From Williamsia sp. 1138 (GTDB lineage: Bacteria > Actinomycetota > Actinomycetes > Mycobacteriales > Mycobacteriaceae), in NCBI RefSeq assembly GCF_002095435.2, contig NZ_MJEJ02000049.1, positions 1-64,000 of the forward strand: a DNA stretch of 64,000 bases, written 5' to 3'. Shown here in pieces: positions 62,413-64,000 of the stretch. The position numbers were made by a program, and so were the translations under genes. The notes beneath the pieces are model-generated. The model saw nothing but the letters and a program-made list of their open reading frames with translations. It was not told where the DNA came from and searched no databases. Positions within the stretch are counted from its first letter, which is position 1. The number at the start of each line of letters is the position of its first letter.

Positions 62413-62706
62413 GATGACTCCCTCCCGAGGCACACCGTACGTAGGTCGCGACGCACCGCCTACAGCCCCACGACGATGAGTCACTCACAAGGGTTTGGCA
62501 CGGGTGAACTGAACCGTTGTCATTTCGCAGAATCCATCGCCGCCGAGGAAGCCTGGATAAAAAGTGCCGACAGCGGGATGCTGCCAATATTCACGTTGTC
62601 AGACTGAATGATCACTATCGTGAATGAATAACCGGTGCGTATTTCGCAATATACTCGTCGCCGTTTAAGCGCTGCCACCACTGGGTCATATGACCCAATT
62701 AATCGA

Positions 62707-63204
62707 TCAGTTGAGAGCAGCCGCACGACCCAACAAAGCCGTTCGCACCGTCTGGTAAGCCCGAATATGAGCTGCATTGCGAGACAGCACCGCATCGGAA
62801 CACGTCAGCAGGGCCATATCCGCGAGCGCAACCCGATGTATTCCCGCGTTCAGCTGGAAATCATCTCGGCGGAGCGCGTACGTCAGCCCGGGGAGCCAGA
62901 CCGACGGGTCGGCAGGGACCCCGCCATTGAGGAGGCGTGCGGTGTCGATGCACCATTGCACCAGCTCATCGAACCGCTGCCGGGCCAACTCGCGTAGCGC
63001 GGCGTCAAATGACTCGGCCCCGAGGTCTGACTCGGCCCCGAGGTCGGCGTCCCCGAAGAGCGAGGACAGTGCAGAGTTCGCGGCACGATCTCCACACCCA
63101 TGCAGCCATGCCGCGCAGAAGTACAGAGCGTCCACGTCGCCCGCCGCCTGGCACCGGCGCAGGGTGGCGATCAATTCGATTGCTCCCGAATCCGATCTCA
63201 TCAA
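62707..63204 (-). CDS. Hypothetical helical protein with a short tandem repeat
   Basis: A 165-residue soluble protein, mostly helical (RCQAAGDVDALYFCAAWLHG, LARQRFDELVQWCIDTARLL, LADMALLTCSDAVLSRNAAH). At about residues 54-65 it contains a duplicated hexapeptide around DLGAES encoded by an 18-bp tandem repeat. No domain was recognised. Confidence 0.55.
   Translation of the reverse strand: MMRSDSGAIELIATLRRCQAAGDVDALYFCAAWLHGCGDRAANSALSSLFGDADLGAESDLGAESFDAALRELARQRFDELVQWCIDTARLLNGGVPADPSVWLPGLTYALRRDDFQLNAGIHRVALADMALLTCSDAVLSRNAAHIRAYQTVRTALLGRAAALN
63011..63046. repeat. 18-bp tandem repeat (two copies)
   Basis: GACTCGGCCCCGAGGTC repeats twice at an 18-base period (17 of 18 identical), each copy itself having a CTCGG-CC-CCGAG inverted pair. 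It adds or removes six residues in frame, so copy number may vary between strains. Confidence 0.85.
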
Positions 63205-63395
63205 TGTCGTCCCCCCAACGCCGACCAGCCAATCATGCTCTACGCCCTATGTCTGTCGCTCGATCAAGTGACTGCACAATCTCCGGAACGCATTTCAACC
63301 CGTCACCAAAGGTCTTACACGTCGCTGAGTTTCGACCAATAGTTCTTACCTCGGAATAATAACCCATCGGCCGTAAGTCGGAATACGTTCGAAAG

Positions 63396-63409
63396 GGGAA
63401 CGTGTTCTA
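63396..63409. promoter_or_regulatory. KstR-like site (distal)
   Basis: GGGAACGTGTTCTA fits AACnnGTTnnA with only the first consensus base different. It lies about 220 bases upstream of the reductase gene. Confidence 0.55.
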
Positions 63410-63602
63410 TTCAGATGCCTGCTTTATCTGCGACCGGACGGGATCGGTGAGTCAGATTTCGCTTTTTGTCCCGTTGCCGAGTCGCGCGCCAACCTGGTGC
63501 TGCTCGAGCCACTCGACCCCCCGGCCTGCTGCAGGGCCTCCACCGGCGGCCCGCCGGGGTGCCTGCGATGTCGAGCGCGAAAATCCGGACTTCCAGCAAA
63601 AC

Positions 63603-63616
63603 AAGAACGTGTTCTA
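63603..63616. promoter_or_regulatory. KstR-like site (proximal)
   Basis: AAGAACGTGTTCTA, a near-perfect AACnnGTT dyad, ends 13 bases before the ATG at 63630, where repressor binding would block initiation. Confidence 0.65.
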
Positions 63617-63629
63617 TATCGTCGGGTGG

Positions 63630-64000
63630 ATGAGCTCAACTTCGATTCGGGTAGTGGTGTGGGGAACCGGCAACGTGGGCCGAGCAGCGATTCGCGCGAT
63701 CGACGCCCATCCGGATCTCGACCTCGCCGGCGTCATCGTCCATGACGCCGCCAAGGTCGGACGCGATGCCGGCGATCTGTCAGATGTCGGCCGCACGCTG
63801 GGAGTCGCCGCGACCGACGACATCTCGCAGGCACTTGCGATCGCCGACGCCGTTGTCTATGCGGCATCCGGTGACATCCGCCCCGACGAGGCACTGACCG
63901 ACATCACCCGCGCAATCCGGGCGGGGGCCACCGTGGTGAGCCCTTCCCTCTACGCGCTGTACGACCCGACCTCTGCGCCGCCGGAGCTGCGGGACCCGGT
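63630..64000 (+). CDS. NAD(P)-binding reductase, DapB-like N-terminus, cut by window end
   Basis: The first 123 residues of a protein that runs off the window. GTCGGGTGG precedes the ATG. The nucleotide-binding motif is VVVWGTGNVGRAAIRAID, then LAGVIVHDAAKVGRDAGDL and ADAVVYAASGDIRPDEALTD, as in the dihydrodipicolinate-reductase-like or amine-dehydrogenase-like proteins common in mycolic-acid bacteria. It lies under a KstR-like operator, so a role in sterol or lipid catabolism is a reasonable inference. Confidence 0.85.
   Translation, partial: MSSTSIRVVVWGTGNVGRAAIRAIDAHPDLDLAGVIVHDAAKVGRDAGDLSDVGRTLGVAATDDISQALAIADAVVYAASGDIRPDEALTDITRAIRAGATVVSPSLYALYDPTSAPPELRDP

Larger units (their letters stand above)
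63205..63629. other. Regulatory stretch with two KstR-like sites
   Basis: About 425 bases without a supported gene between the hypothetical gene and the reductase. It contains KstR-like dyads at 63396-63409 and 63603-63616. Confidence 0.5.

Noticed and set aside
1-64000. CRISPR arrays, tRNA or rRNA genes, riboswitches, prophage
   Set aside because: No regularly spaced repeats, clover-leaf or conserved RNA blocks or phage gene runs were seen by eye; a covariance-model scan would settle it.

Overview
The window is high-GC DNA from an actinobacterium, most likely a mycolic-acid genus of the Mycobacteriales (Gordonia, Rhodococcus, Williamsia or Mycobacterium type). The signs are a WS/DGAT wax ester/triacylglycerol synthase operon, several FadD ligases, F420-linked enzymes (LLM and Ddn types), an MpaB/Lcp-type oxygenase, many TetR regulators and KstR-like operators. 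No rRNA, tRNA, CRISPR array or prophage was seen. The genus is an inference from gene content only.

Layout. 0-1.3 kb: right-hand part of an IS256-family element with a frameshifted transposase. 1.5-5 kb: two lipoproteins, a TPR-like protein and a small membrane protein. 5-7 kb: a VapBC-type toxin-antitoxin pair with a clear operator, and a zinc alcohol dehydrogenase. 7.1-9.4 kb: a divergent MerR unit (merR / SnoaL-like + SDR) with two 19-bp-spacer MerR promoters. 9.5-14 kb: mixed accessory genes, including a TetR/glycosyltransferase divergent pair. 14.1-20.8 kb: a minus-strand block with a YdeP-type molybdopterin oxidoreductase, lipocalin-like, UBP zinc finger, SRPBCC-like, membrane and DUF5996 proteins. 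Four genes between 0 and 20 kb (transposase, SDR, molybdo-enzyme, membrane protein) are each split by one single-base indel; no such lesion was seen from 20 to 64 kb.

21-30.4 kb: acyl-CoA ligase; then a tightly coupled operon of a rifampin-phosphotransferase-like PEP-utilising dikinase, an F420-dependent LLM oxidoreductase and a lipocalin/AttH-like protein, divergent from a TetR gene with a 20-bp dyad between them; then a secreted protein and another FadD. 30.6-33.7 kb: a lipoprotein that looks like a serine hydrolase without catalytic residues, RibD-like reductase, DoxX and a nucleoside deaminase. 33.7-40.2 kb: a GntR/FadR regulator divergent from a BMP-type ABC importer (binding lipoprotein, double ATPase, two permeases) plus an ornithine-cyclodeaminase-like enzyme, with paired GGTATACC operators.

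40.8-46.6 kb: a lipid operon (alpha/beta hydrolase, acyltransferase, FadD, WS/DGAT, alpha/beta hydrolase) behind a KstR-like site, resembling the Rv1425-Rv1428c region of M. tuberculosis. 46.7-54.8 kb: methyltransferase, AraC-VOC-UvrA2/DrrC operon, aryl-alcohol-type dehydrogenase with TetR, and a TetR/MpaB-like oxygenase pair. 54.8-62.4 kb: metallophosphoesterase, STAS protein, a possible 30-residue protein with a terminator hairpin, and a minus-strand group of UbiA-like membrane enzyme, DUF1905, DUF1295 and FAD oxidoreductase that could form a terpenoid or prenyl pathway. 62.7-64 kb: a hypothetical gene, two more KstR-like sites and the start of an NAD(P)-binding reductase cut by the window edge.
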